Part shown: piece by piece, positions 1-9,380 of the stretch | How positions within the stretch are numbered: position 1 is the stretch's first letter | Layout: each line of letters opens with the position of its first letter | Source of the DNA: Brevibacillus laterosporus DSM 25 | Lineage (GTDB): Bacteria > Bacillota > Bacilli > Brevibacillales > Brevibacillaceae | DNA length: 64,000 nt | Direction of reading: 5' to 3' | NCBI RefSeq assembly: GCF_002706795.1 | Contig: NZ_CP017705.1 | Location: forward strand, 824,001 to 888,000 | Made by a program: the position numbers and the translations under genes | The notes under the pieces: model-generated | Seen by the model: the letters and a program-made list of their open reading frames with translations, nothing else | Database searches by the model: none | Told to the model about the DNA's origin: nothing

Positions 1-1022
1 TAAAAGATTTAAAAGAGATTGATAAAATGTTTGATAAAGCCAATCTATCAAGTTCTATTGTCACCTATAAAAATGTGGAGCCCTCAACGATTGGATTTAA
101 CAAACCTTTAACAGAAGGTAATACTATTAATACTGATGCACAAGCCCAGTTTAAAGAACAATTTTTAGGAAGAGATATTAAGTTTGATAGTTATCTTGAC
201 ACTCACTTAACTGCACAAAATGTTTCTAGTAAAGAAAGAATCATTTTACAAGTTACAGTGCCAAGTGGTAAAGGATCTACTATTCCAACAAAAGCAGGTG
301 TAATTTTAAATAATAATGAGTATAAAATGCTAATTGATAATGGCTATGTACTCCATGTGGATAATATATCAAAAGTAGTAAAAAAAGGTTATGAATGTTT
401 ACAAATTCAAGGAACGCTAAAAAAGAGCCTCGATTTTAAAAATGATATTAATGCTGAGGCTCATCGTTGGGGTATGAAAAATTATGAAGGATGGGCTAAA
501 AATTTAACAGATCCTCAAAGGGAAGCTTTAGATGGGTATGCTAGACAAGATTATAAACAAATAAATGATTATTTACGAAATCAAGGTGGAAGTGGAAATG
601 AAAAACTAGATACACAAATAAAAAATATTTCTGAAGCATTAGAAAAGCAGCCAATACCAGAAAATATTACTGTGTATAGATGGTGTGGAATGGCGGAATT
701 TGGTTATCAAATTAGTGATCCTTTACCTTCTTTAAAAGAAATGGAAGAAAAATTTTTAAATACAATGAAAGAAGATAAGGGATATATGAGTACTAGTTTG
801 TCAAGTGAACGTCTTTCTGCCTTTGGTTCGAGAAAAATCATTTTAAGATTACAAGTTCTGAAAGGAAGCACAGGGGCATATTTAAGTGCTCTTGGGGGAT
901 TTGCAAGTGAAAAAGAAATCCTACTTGATAAAGATAGTAAATATCATATTGATAAAATAACAGAAGTAGTCATTAAAGGTGTTAAGCGATATGTAGTCGA
1001 TGCAACATTATTAACAAAATAA
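1..1022 (+). CDS. vip2: Vip2-like ADP-ribosyltransferase (binary toxin A component), 5' end outside window
   Basis: This is the enzymatic half of an A/B insecticidal binary toxin; the Vip2 family ADP-ribosylates actin inside the target cell. The frame stays open upstream of the first ATG (position 27) to the window edge, so the N-terminus is missing. The visible part holds the end of the N-terminal binding domain and the whole catalytic domain. It shows the STS motif (GYMSTSLSSE, near nt 780-810) and the ExE catalytic pair (EKE, nt 909-917) of the C3/Vip2 mono-ADP-ribosyltransferases. The sequence closely resembles Vip2Aa as I remember it. The stop is 13 bases before the Vip1-like start, so the two are co-transcribed. 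Very AT-rich. Confidence 0.95.
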   Translation, partial: KDLKEIDKMFDKANLSSSIVTYKNVEPSTIGFNKPLTEGNTINTDAQAQFKEQFLGRDIKFDSYLDTHLTAQNVSSKERIILQVTVPSGKGSTIPTKAGVILNNNEYKMLIDNGYVLHVDNISKVVKKGYECLQIQGTLKKSLDFKNDINAEAHRWGMKNYEGWAKNLTDPQREALDGYARQDYKQINDYLRNQGGSGNEKLDTQIKNISEALEKQPIPENITVYRWCGMAEFGYQISDPLPSLKEMEEKFLNTMKEDKGYMSTSLSSERLSAFGSRKIILRLQVLKGSTGAYLSALGGFASEKEILLDKDSKYHIDKITEVVIKGVKRYVVDATLLTK

Positions 1023-1035
1023 GGAGATGAAATAT

Positions 1036-3642
1036 ATGAAAAAAGGGTTATCTAGTGTTGTAATATGCACGTTATTAGCTTCTATGTCTTTGAATGGGAA
1101 TGTAAATGCTGTTTACGCGGACAGCAAAACAAATCAGATTGCTACAACAACTCAGGTAAGCAAAGACAACCAAATCGATCGAGAAGGACTACTTGGTTAT
1201 TACTTTAAAGGAAAAGATTTTAATGATCTTACAATATTTGCACCGACACGTGATAATACTCTTATTTATGACCAACAAACAGCAAATACACTATTAGATA
1301 AAAAGCATCAAGAATATCATTCTATTCGCTGGATTGGATTGATTCAGAGTAAAGCAACAGGAGATTTCACATTTAAATTGTCAGATGATGAAAATGCCAT
1401 CATAGAATTGGATGGGAAGGTTATTTCTCATAAAGGTAACAGTAAACAAATTGTTCATTTAGAAAAAGGACAGTTGGTACAAATAAAAATTGAGTACCAA
1501 CCAGACAATGCATTACATATAGATAATAAAACTTTTAAAGAGCTTAAGTTATTCAAGATAGATAGTCAAAATCACTCTCTACAAGTTCAACAAGATGAAC
1601 TGAGAAACCCTGAGTTTAATAAGAAAGAAACGCAAGAATTCTTAAAGAAAGCATCGAAAGCAAATCTTTTTACGCAAAAAACGAAAAGAGATATTGATGA
1701 AGATACGGATACAGATGGAGATTCTATCCCTGATGCTTGGGAAGAAAACGGGTATACCATTCAAAACAAAGTAGCAGTCAAATGGGATGATTCGTTAGCA
1801 AGTAAAGGGTATAAAAAATTTACTTCTAATCCACTAGAAGCACACACAGTTGGAGATCCCTATAGTGATTATGAAAAAGCTGCAAGAGATATGCCCTTAT
1901 CGAATGCAAAAGAAACTTTTAATCCTCTGGTTGCCGCCTTTCCATCAGTAAATGTTAGTTTAGAAAAGGTGATTTTATCCAAAAATGAAGACCTTTCCCA
2001 TAGCGTTGAAAGCAGTCAATCTACCAATTGGTCTTATACCAATACTGAAGGCGTTAACGTCAATGCTGGATGGTCAGGCTTAGGACCTAGTTTTGGAGTT
2101 TCTGTTAACTATCAACATAGTGAAACTGTAGCCAATGAATGGGGTTCTGCGACGAATGATGGCACACATATAAATGGAGCGGAATCTGCTTATTTAAACG
2201 CAAATGTTCGCTATAATAACGTTGGGACAGGAGCAATTTATGAAACGAAACCAACAACGAGTTTTATTCTTGATGGAACAACAATTGGAACGATTAAAGC
2301 AAAAGAAAACACAACAGCTTTAACTATTTTACCGGACCAAAGCTATCCAGAGAAAGGAAAAAACGGAATCGCAATTAACACAATGGATGATTTTAACTCT
2401 CGCCCAATTCCATTAAATAAAGAGCAACTAAATACTTATTTATCTAATAAAAAACCAATCCTACTTGAAACAGATCAAGTAGAAGGAAAATACGCCGTAA
2501 AGGATACCAATGGTAATATTACAATAGCTGGAGATTGGAATGGTATAACAGATGAAATTTCTGCTAAAACGGCCTCTATTATTGTAGATAATGGAAATCA
2601 AATGTCAGAAAAGAGAGTTGCAGCGAAAGATTATACAAATCCAGAGGATAAAACTCCAAATTTATCTGTAAAAGAAGCTCTAAAGTTAGCTTATCCAGAT
2701 GAAATTGAGGAAAAAGATGGTTTATTATTTTATAATGACCAACCTATTTTTGAAGCATCTGTACAAAGTTATGTTGACGAATATACAGCTAAACAAATTA
2801 GAAAACAGTTAAATGATAGTACTGGTAGCTTCAAAGATGTTAAGAATTTATATGATGTAAAATTAGAACCCAAAATGAATTTCACAATAAAAACTAGCAC
2901 TTTATATGATGGAGGAGAATCTGACAACACAAAAATAGGAAATTGGTACTATACTTATGTTGTCAACGGAGGAAATACGGGTAAAAAACAATACCGTTCA
3001 GCTAATAAAGGTGCCTTTACTGAGCTGTCAACAGAATCAAAGAATAAATTGAAAAAAAATATAGATTACTACGTAAGCCTATATATGAAGGCTGATTCAA
3101 AGGTTTCAGTTGATATAGAAATAGACGGACAACAAGAGTCAATTGTAACAGATAATATAACCTTAGATCACTTAGGTTACCAAAGAATAAACATCCTAGT
3201 CCCCAATCTGGAAGGAAACGAAATAAATACTATTTCTATTAGAGGTGACGGACAAACCAATATTTATTGGGATGATGTTTCCTTTGTCGAAGTGGGAGCA
3301 GAAGAAATTGAATATAAAGATCCAGTTCCCCAATTTGATATTATAGAAGGAGATTTTGATTTCTTTGATGATCCATTGGCGGTAAAATATCATGATGCAA
3401 CGTATTTTATAGATAGTCCTTTGATTACACAAACTCCTGGAACTTTCTCCTTTACTTATAAAGTGATTGGGGAACAAACGAAGACAGTATTAGATTCGGG
3501 ATCTGGTAAAAACGCAAATCGAATCAACCTAGATTTTAAAAATGTAAAATCAGATCGTTCATTCTTATATACATTATCATGTAAAGATGATTTATGGGGA
3601 AGCACTCGCACAGCAGTTGTTAGAATTTTTGCTGTAGATTAA
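1036..3642 (+). CDS. vip1: Vip1-like binding/translocation component of binary toxin
   Basis: This is the B component, expected to oligomerise, bind the insect gut and deliver the Vip2-like enzyme. The start is the ATG at 1036, nine bases after AAGGAG; the ATG at 1027 overlaps that ribosome binding site. A Sec signal peptide ends near the Ala-rich residues 25-29. A PA14-like domain covers about residues 45-185. A calcium-binding, protease-sensitive segment of the protective-antigen type follows (DTDTDGDSIPDAWEENG, about residue 225), then the pore-forming region with its amphipathic Ser/Asn-rich stretch. The C-terminal third has beta-sandwich-like repeats (WYYTYVVNGG ... IYWDDVSFVEVG), where Vip1 proteins vary and receptor specificity is thought to lie. 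The 868-residue length suits the family. Confidence 0.95.
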   Translation: MKKGLSSVVICTLLASMSLNGNVNAVYADSKTNQIATTTQVSKDNQIDREGLLGYYFKGKDFNDLTIFAPTRDNTLIYDQQTANTLLDKKHQEYHSIRWIGLIQSKATGDFTFKLSDDENAIIELDGKVISHKGNSKQIVHLEKGQLVQIKIEYQPDNALHIDNKTFKELKLFKIDSQNHSLQVQQDELRNPEFNKKETQEFLKKASKANLFTQKTKRDIDEDTDTDGDSIPDAWEENGYTIQNKVAVKWDDSLASKGYKKFTSNPLEAHTVGDPYSDYEKAARDMPLSNAKETFNPLVAAFPSVNVSLEKVILSKNEDLSHSVESSQSTNWSYTNTEGVNVNAGWSGLGPSFGVSVNYQHSETVANEWGSATNDGTHINGAESAYLNANVRYNNVGTGAIYETKPTTSFILDGTTIGTIKAKENTTALTILPDQSYPEKGKNGIAINTMDDFNSRPIPLNKEQLNTYLSNKKPILLETDQVEGKYAVKDTNGNITIAGDWNGITDEISAKTASIIVDNGNQMSEKRVAAKDYTNPEDKTPNLSVKEALKLAYPDEIEEKDGLLFYNDQPIFEASVQSYVDEYTAKQIRKQLNDSTGSFKDVKNLYDVKLEPKMNFTIKTSTLYDGGESDNTKIGNWYYTYVVNGGNTGKKQYRSANKGAFTELSTESKNKLKKNIDYYVSLYMKADSKVSVDIEIDGQQESIVTDNITLDHLGYQRINILVPNLEGNEINTISIRGDGQTNIYWDDVSFVEVGAEEIEYKDPVPQFDIIEGDFDFFDDPLAVKYHDATYFIDSPLITQTPGTFSFTYKVIGEQTKTVLDSGSGKNANRINLDFKNVKSDRSFLYTLSCKDDLWGSTRTAVVRIFAVD

Positions 3643-3709
3643 AAAGAAATTGCAATAAAATAACACAATCGAAAAGATATATGTTTGACGTATATTAATC
3701 TATTATCTT

Positions 3710-3741
3710 AAGTACCGCAGTTAGTAGCGGTACTTTTTTGT
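3710..3741 (+). terminator. Rho-independent terminator of the vip2-vip1 operon
   Basis: AAGTACCGC and GCGGTACTT pair across an 8-base loop and are followed by a T run, 68 bases after the Vip1-like stop. Confidence 0.9.
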
Positions 3742-3981
3742 ATCACAACCTATTTTCTTATACTTGTAAATTCAATAAATCATTGAAAATGTTTAGTAGA
3801 GTGAACATGCTCATATGAATTTCATACAATGCACGGCATCAAGGAACGGCTCTATCGTAGGAAAGGGCAAAATAGTAGCAAAGGAGATTGACAGAGTTTT
3901 AGACGAGTATCCCCTTATCCTATACAGTCCTTGTTTTTTGGGGTAAGAAGGCCTGTGAATACGCTTTTTATTTGACTATTG
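3742..3981. other. Intergenic spacer without clear gene
   Basis: The 240 bases between the toxin terminator and the convergent GIY-YIG gene contain short open stretches but no start with a ribosome binding site. No repeat or RNA element was recognised. Base composition rises towards the right, where the DNA changes from the very AT-rich toxin genes to a more GC-balanced block. Confidence 0.4.
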
Positions 3982-4335
3982 TTATTTTCTTTTTTCCTGG
4001 TTATATCCGCGCTCTCCGTACGGCTGAAGCTGGTCAAGCCATTTTTGTTCCAGTTTCTCCAGCGCATCCTTTTCATCAAAGTATCCGTCCTCCTTCTTTT
4101 TCAAAACCTCCAACACTTCGGAGACGAATGCCTCTTCTCCGTACTCATTCCATTCCCGTTGAAGTTGCTTGTTTATATGCGAACCCATTCTGAGACTGAA
4201 CAGCTTTCCGTTAATCGTCTTGAGGTTGCGGGTGCTGCTAATCCAGACTTTTTGGTTTTCGGTGTTTTTGATCTGATACACCCCTGCCTGGGTTTTCGAT
4301 TCTTTATACACTTGTTTCAGTTCTTCTCTATTCAT
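3982..4335 (-). CDS. GIY-YIG nuclease family protein
   Basis: A 117-residue protein with a single GIY-YIG-like fold. The GIY element appears as AGVYQIKN, the YIG element is degenerate (VWISSTRNL), and the conserved downstream region GSHINKQLQREWNEYGEEAF matches the small stand-alone GIY-YIG proteins of bacilli. The start is the ATG at 4335, preceded by GAGGGAG; an upstream in-frame GTG at 4356 overlaps the previous gene and lacks its own site. It follows the HTH gene directly on the same strand. The weak YIG half leaves catalytic activity uncertain. Confidence 0.8.
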   Translation of the reverse strand: MNREELKQVYKESKTQAGVYQIKNTENQKVWISSTRNLKTINGKLFSLRMGSHINKQLQREWNEYGEEAFVSEVLEVLKKKEDGYFDEKDALEKLEQKWLDQLQPYGERGYNQEKRK

Positions 4336-4352
4336 GGTTTCTCCCTCACTTT

Positions 4353-4853
4353 TCACTGGCTACGACCCAGTTTCGTTTCGCTTTCAATTTGGGTTACGTT
4401 GAAGCTATCGTCCATCATCGTTGCCGTCTTATGCACACTGACAAAGGCGGGTGCATGTTTTTCCTTTTCCTTCAACAGTTCCATCATAACCAAAAAGACC
4501 TTGACCTGGCGTTCCTTCTCTTTCAGCATAGAGCGGTGATTCCGGATGGTCGAAGCACTGCCAATGCCCAATTCCTGTTGCACTTCCTTGTCGCTTCTTC
4601 TCTGATAAAAAAGCTGAAGGAGGCTGCTTTGATGATCGGAGAGTCCCGTCATTTTTTTGTTAAGGTTAATCAAATGCTCAAACACGGATTGATGGGAGCT
4701 CTCGATATGGACCCGAATATAGCGTCCGGCTTCGTAGAAGATCCCGTCTTCCGGATAAATGATCCCTTTCTCAATTTGTTTCCCGCAAAGCAGACAGATG
4801 TAATGGTCCTCATCCTGTGTGTACCCAGATTTCAGCTTCTTCCAGCGACGCAT
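4353..4853 (-). CDS. Zinc-finger/HTH DNA-binding regulator
   Basis: A 166-residue protein. The N-terminal part holds CLLC and a later HIESSH, a CxxC...HxxxxH set that could bind one zinc (about residues 20-55). The middle holds a sigma-factor/LuxR-like helix-turn-helix (GLSDHQSSLLQLFYQRRSDK, then a segment ending STIRNHR, about residues 70-110). The C-terminal part is charged and probably helical. It is adjacent to and upstream of the GIY-YIG gene, a pairing I recall from other bacilli, which suggests joint function. No target is known. Confidence 0.7.
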   Translation of the reverse strand: MRRWKKLKSGYTQDEDHYICLLCGKQIEKGIIYPEDGIFYEAGRYIRVHIESSHQSVFEHLINLNKKMTGLSDHQSSLLQLFYQRRSDKEVQQELGIGSASTIRNHRSMLKEKERQVKVFLVMMELLKEKEKHAPAFVSVHKTATMMDDSFNVTQIESETKLGRSQ

Positions 4854-4957
4854 TGCAGAACATCTCTGAGATATTCAATATACAAACAACTCCACTATTT
4901 GTTTGCTATATAATAAACATATTCGTTTATTGTTTGTCAAGTATACAAAAAAACGGG

Positions 4958-4986
4958 TTGACTAACGATGAAATCCAAGATAATAT
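4958..4986 (+). promoter_or_regulatory. SigA-type promoter for the DUF6530-MFS group
   Basis: TTGACT (4958-4963) and TAATAT (4981-4986) are separated by 17 bases and lie about 40 bases upstream of the start at 5025. The flanking 4865-4940 interval carries short inverted repeats of CAAACA/TGTTTG and AATAAAC/GTTTATT that could serve the divergent regulator. Confidence 0.65.
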
Positions 4987-5024
4987 CAGTCAGTAAATTA
5001 GTAAATTGAAAGAGGGGAAGAAAA

Positions 5025-5504
5025 ATGAAAATACCTACTACCTTGAAACATAAGCCTGTTGTCGTGTCAGAAAACTATGAGCGGGTTGACGGTCGATTTG
5101 CCAGGAACACAGATGCCAAAGGTCTTTCTCTGGGATTAGCCCAGTGGAACGATAGAGGAAAGGTTGATATTTCTGCCAAGGTATGGAGATACACGGGAGA
5201 AAAATGGTCAAGACAATCGGAGGAACTACCTCTCCATCGCGTTCTTGATTTGTCCATTCTGATTTGTCGGTCTTTGGCACATTTTCGTGAAGCATACAGA
5301 TATGAGCATTTTTATGACCCGCAGGAGCCCATCATCGACCGAGTTGCCCTGCAAGGGGATGCAATGACCGTGGCGATATGTACGAACAATGAGAAAATTA
5401 ATGAAGATATTAAGCTGTTCAGCCAAGCTCTGAGCGACGACGATGAGATGATCAGCGAACGTCTGCGCATGTTATCAAAAATTTTAAAGGATATGGGGTA
5501 TTGA
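5025..5504 (+). CDS. DUF6530-like protein
   Basis: A 159-residue soluble protein with no signal peptide. The N-terminal half (DAKGLSLGLAQWNDRGKVDI, SAKVWRYTGEKWSRQSEELP) and the LHRVLDL and DRVALQGDAM segments match a family I recall as DUF6530, whose biochemical role is not established. The start follows GAAAGAGGGGAAG. One base separates its stop from the next ATG, so it is translationally linked to the MFS transporter. Family name from memory, function unknown. Confidence 0.7.
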   Translation: MKIPTTLKHKPVVVSENYERVDGRFARNTDAKGLSLGLAQWNDRGKVDISAKVWRYTGEKWSRQSEELPLHRVLDLSILICRSLAHFREAYRYEHFYDPQEPIIDRVALQGDAMTVAICTNNEKINEDIKLFSQALSDDDEMISERLRMLSKILKDMGY

Positions 5505-5505
5505 A

Positions 5506-6693
5506 ATGTTTTCTAATCGTTATGTTCGAACGATTATCCTCTCCCGAGTGCTGCTGCAGTTGGGTATTTGGATCCGGAATTATGCCGTCCTTCTTTTTGT
5601 TAGCGAATTGACGAATAATAATCCGGTTTATGTATCACTGATTTCGGTTGCGGAATTCGCTCCGATCTTTCTATTCGGCCTTATTGGAGGGACCTTTGCC
5701 GACCGATGGCGGCCGAAACGTACAATGGTTTGGAGCGATCTGCTGTCTGCCTTGTCCGTTGGGGCCGTACTGCTTGTACTCATGAACGGTGGATGGATTG
5801 CACTTCTCATCGGAACATTTATTTCCGCCAGCCTGTCTCAATTTTCTCAGCCCTCGGCCATGAAACTGTACAAGCGGCATGTGCAAGTTGAACAACTGCA
5901 GGGCGTGATGGCAATGTCCCAAACTCTTGTCGCTGTCTTTATGGTTTTAGGTCCGGTCATCGGCACGTTTATTTTCATACAGTTTGGAATTAATGCCTCC
6001 CTGATTCTGACGGTCGTTCTGTTCCTAGGGTCTTCCCTTGTATTAGCGACGCTTCCCCGTGACGCGGAGGAACCGAAGTCTGGCGATGCAGGCGGCTTCA
6101 TAAAGGAGTTGAAGGCCGGGCTGCGCTATATCGGGTCCAATCAATCCTTACGAACACTCTGCTTGACTTTTTCAGCTGTCGGATTGGCGTCAGGACTGAC
6201 TCAACCGCTTCAGATTTTCCTTGTCATCGAGAATTTGGGACAGGACAAACAATTTCTGCAGTGGTTGGTTATGACCAATGGGGCAGCCATGTTGGCAGGC
6301 GGAGCTGTCATGATAGGGATATCCAAAAAGGTGAATCCACAGCTGTTGCTCATGTTAGGCTTGCTTGTAACTGCCGTTTGTACGATTGGAATAGGCGCTT
6401 CTACAATGATTTGGCTGACAATTATTCTGTTGGTGATCAGTGGTTTCTTTTTCCCTTGTATTCAGGGCGGAATCCAGACGCTTATTGTACGTAATACAGA
6501 AGGGGCATTTATTGGCCGGGTATCTGGAGCGATCATGCCTGTTTTTATGGGGATGATGGTGATTGGCATGTTTATATCCGGCTATCTGAAGAATACGGTT
6601 TCCCTGTTGTCGGTATATGTGGTAAGCGGAGTTTTGATTATTATCGGTGCGTCTTTTCTGTTCCCTCTTATGGTTAGAAAAGGAGCAAGATGA
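5506..6693 (+). CDS. MFS transporter (EntS/MFS_3-like exporter)
   Basis: A 395-residue protein with about twelve hydrophobic helices and the MFS loop 2-3 signature GTFADRWRPKR (about residues 63-73). Length and the pattern VLLQLGIWIRNYAVLLFVSE at the N-terminus fit the MFS_3 group that includes the enterobactin exporter EntS and many drug exporters. The start directly follows the DUF6530-like gene. The substrate cannot be told from sequence. Base composition of this gene is clearly higher in GC than the toxin genes to the left. Confidence 0.85.
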   Translation: MFSNRYVRTIILSRVLLQLGIWIRNYAVLLFVSELTNNNPVYVSLISVAEFAPIFLFGLIGGTFADRWRPKRTMVWSDLLSALSVGAVLLVLMNGGWIALLIGTFISASLSQFSQPSAMKLYKRHVQVEQLQGVMAMSQTLVAVFMVLGPVIGTFIFIQFGINASLILTVVLFLGSSLVLATLPRDAEEPKSGDAGGFIKELKAGLRYIGSNQSLRTLCLTFSAVGLASGLTQPLQIFLVIENLGQDKQFLQWLVMTNGAAMLAGGAVMIGISKKVNPQLLLMLGLLVTAVCTIGIGASTMIWLTIILLVISGFFFPCIQGGIQTLIVRNTEGAFIGRVSGAIMPVFMGMMVIGMFISGYLKNTVSLLSVYVVSGVLIIIGASFLFPLMVRKGAR

Positions 6694-6732
6694 GAAACGC
6701 ACAGCATTATGACGGATTGGAGGAAAAATGTG

Positions 6733-8946
6733 ATGACTGAATATAGAGAATATTATTTGTCACCTGGAAGACAGCTGACTGATTCAGAAAAAAAGCTTAT
6801 TTGGAAAAAACCATTAACTCATAAGGTCAGCGAAGAAGAACGGCGCATTAGTAAAGAAATAAAGCGCAACTGGAATCGCGGGGAAATGAAAATCGCCAAT
6901 ATTTTGTTGGAAGGTGACGCCGGTTCTGGTAAAACACAACTAGCAAAAGCATTATCGGCTAATTTCGGGCTACCGTATACGAAAGTGACTTGTTTTGCCG
7001 ATATGGATAAATCGGACATTATTGGCGCTATTTTGCCGGTGATTTCTTCTGAACGTTTAGAGAAAATGGAACCTGCGGAAAAAACCGTATTGAAAGCATT
7101 ATATGAAAGCGATGGGTTTCAAAGCGTAACTGAAATTTTGATGGACGCACTGGGGATTACACAGGAACAGGCTGCCTTAAAGATGAAGCAATTACTGAAG
7201 CTTGTAGCGGAAAACACCGATGGCGAAGCGGTTGAGTACCGATTTTACCCTTCGGAGATCGTCAGAGCCTATCAAAAAGGTTATCTTCTGGAAATCCAAG
7301 AACCAAACGTTATTCGTGATGCTGCTGTATTAATGGCATTAAACTCTGCCTTGGAGCTGGATGGCAGCATCAATCTTCCCACCGAAATCATACGCAGGCA
7401 CCCAGACTTCATAACGGTTATCACAACAAACCGTAGTTATGCGGGAACCAGACCGTTAAACGAAGCGCTGCGCGACAGGGTTCAGCATACGGAAAAGATG
7501 GACCTGCCGACCAAAGAAATCATGATAGAACGTGTGGTGGCCAAAACCGGCTTTCAAGATGAAAAGATGTTGGGTATTTTAGCAGATATCGTTATGACTT
7601 TGGACAAAACAGCTCGGGCCAATGCGATTAAGGGCGTGGCTGGAATGCGTTCATTTTTCTACTGGGCAGATGCAATTGCCGGAGGAGCTTCCGCAACAGA
7701 ATCCCTTTATCATAAGGTCATCTACAAGATAACAACCGATTCGGAAGAAATTAAACTTTTGGAAGAAGCACTTAACAATCATGGTTTGATTGCCAGCTTA
7801 GAAGAAGCCCAGATTGAACTAAAAAAAAAACAAAAATCTGACGATGCCATAGAGATCAGGACATGGGGAGATATTGACGACACTGTTTTTGACAAAGATA
7901 ACAATGTAGAGGAAAAGGGAATCACATTGAAAAAATCTGCCGATAGTGACGAAAGCTCTTCCCGTGTCTCTGATGATTCTACCCAAATGGAAAGTTCAGG
8001 TTTTGGGGAAAATGACTCTCCCAAATATCATCAGGCAAATTCTGAATCAATGTCAGAGGATGCGAGACAAAAGGAACTCGATTTCCGTAAAAAGCTGAAT
8101 CAAGACGCAAGAGAGGTTATTTCCGATTCAATTCATAAAAAAGTAAAACTCATTGTTCACCGTCCAGACTACGATCTGGAAAACCAACAGGAATATATCC
8201 GTCTAAGTAAGGGACTCATGCCTATCGTACAAGAGATTGCCAGAAAGACACTTCCGTACTTAGAACATGAGGTGTCTTCCGACTTTGCGAGGAATCGTTA
8301 CTATGGCAGCAAATTTCAAGCAGACAGCGTTGCTTATAGGGATTACAAGTATTTTGCCAAGAAACGTCCTCCAACTGAATCCCCTTCTCTTGTGGTTGGT
8401 CTAAGGGTTGATGAATCCGCATCTATGTCAGCTTACGGGAGATTAGAGGCAGCAAAACGAGCAGTAATTGCGGTATATGAATATTGTCAGCTTTGTAATA
8501 TTCCCGTTTTGATCTACGGCGATACTGCGGATGTTTCCAAGATGGAGCAAATGTCCATCTTTGCATATGCCGACTCTGATAAAATGGATGCCACTGATCG
8601 CTTCAGGTTAATGAAGATTCATGCCAGAAGTAATAATCGCGATGGAATGGCTCTTAGAATTATGGCGGAACGGTTAGTCGTTTCCCCCCAAAAGACAAAA
8701 CTGTTGATTAGCATAAGTGACGGACAACCTAAAGCAATGGATGACTATACCGGAAGTTATGCTGTTAAAGATATGCAACAGACAATACAGGAATATGAAC
8801 GGAAAGGAATTACTTTTCTTGCAGCCGCAATAGGTCAAGACAAGGATGTGATTAGTAAAATCTATGGGAATGAAAGATTTTTGGATATTACAAATTTACA
8901 TGAGTTCCCTGCAAAGTTAGTTCGGATTATCGCTCGGTATTTGTAA
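6733..8946 (+). CDS. Fused MoxR-type AAA+ ATPase and VWA protein
   Basis: One polypeptide joins the two parts that are usually separate in MoxR/VWA chaperone systems. The AAA+ module (residues about 40-340) has Walker A GDAGSGKT near residue 61, then a sensor/arginine-finger region with TTNRSYAGTRPLNEALRDR. A low-complexity acidic/Ser-rich linker (about 365-450) follows. The C-terminal VWA domain has a MIDAS set: DESASMS (about residue 560), a downstream Thr and SDGQP (about 662). The start at ATG 6733 is 9 bases after GGAGG; an in-frame GTG at 6730 is possible and the ATG at 6709 has no site. Such pairs remodel or metallate client proteins; the client here is unknown. Confidence 0.85.
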   Translation: MTEYREYYLSPGRQLTDSEKKLIWKKPLTHKVSEEERRISKEIKRNWNRGEMKIANILLEGDAGSGKTQLAKALSANFGLPYTKVTCFADMDKSDIIGAILPVISSERLEKMEPAEKTVLKALYESDGFQSVTEILMDALGITQEQAALKMKQLLKLVAENTDGEAVEYRFYPSEIVRAYQKGYLLEIQEPNVIRDAAVLMALNSALELDGSINLPTEIIRRHPDFITVITTNRSYAGTRPLNEALRDRVQHTEKMDLPTKEIMIERVVAKTGFQDEKMLGILADIVMTLDKTARANAIKGVAGMRSFFYWADAIAGGASATESLYHKVIYKITTDSEEIKLLEEALNNHGLIASLEEAQIELKKKQKSDDAIEIRTWGDIDDTVFDKDNNVEEKGITLKKSADSDESSSRVSDDSTQMESSGFGENDSPKYHQANSESMSEDARQKELDFRKKLNQDAREVISDSIHKKVKLIVHRPDYDLENQQEYIRLSKGLMPIVQEIARKTLPYLEHEVSSDFARNRYYGSKFQADSVAYRDYKYFAKKRPPTESPSLVVGLRVDESASMSAYGRLEAAKRAVIAVYEYCQLCNIPVLIYGDTADVSKMEQMSIFAYADSDKMDATDRFRLMKIHARSNNRDGMALRIMAERLVVSPQKTKLLISISDGQPKAMDDYTGSYAVKDMQQTIQEYERKGITFLAAAIGQDKDVISKIYGNERFLDITNLHEFPAKLVRIIARYL

Positions 8947-9240
8947 TTTTCATGAATATTCATTAGCCATGGACAAGAATAAGCGCAGGAAGCTTCTTGA
9001 GATAATAAAGTGTTAGACTATAATCCTTGATCTCAACGAGGGTATAGGAAAGCCATCTATTCCTTTAAGACCTCATAATTTTGTTTAGATCTCCCACCTC
9101 CCGAGGTAATTTACAACTCTCTTTCCTTTCGTACAAATTCCAAATGTTGGTAGAATTCCATCCTGACAATCTATACTCATTAATGTTTCATACATTATCC
9201 TGAAAAGATAATTCCAAGGGATTTTCAGCTGTCCAAACCA
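8947..9240. other. Intergenic region without recognised gene
   Basis: About 290 bases with no reading frame bearing a ribosome binding site and no family similarity that I can see. The interval ends at a strong + strand terminator. Confidence 0.4.
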
Positions 9241-9279
9241 AATAAGCCTTCCCCTTTTTAAGGAAGGCTTATTTTTTTG
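9241..9279 (+). terminator. Rho-independent terminator
   Basis: A 12-bp perfect stem (AATAAGCCTTCC with GGAAGGCTTATT, 9-base loop) runs into a T tract on the + strand. It would end transcription of the AAA+/VWA group before it meets the convergent transporter operon. Confidence 0.9.
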
Positions 9280-9380
9280 TAACCACGCCCCTTTAGTTCA
9301 AATCATTGAAATAAGTTATCTTAGTTACTCACGATGAGAAGCGGTTTGAAAAACACAGGATTAGTTAAATTCTCCCTAAT

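Noticed and set aside
1027..1035. Upstream ATG of the Vip1-like gene
   Set aside because: It overlaps the AAGGAG site that serves the ATG at 1036.
4389..4913. Long + strand ORF opposite the zinc-finger/HTH gene
   Set aside because: Shadow frame with no ribosome binding site; the minus strand has motifs and a better start.
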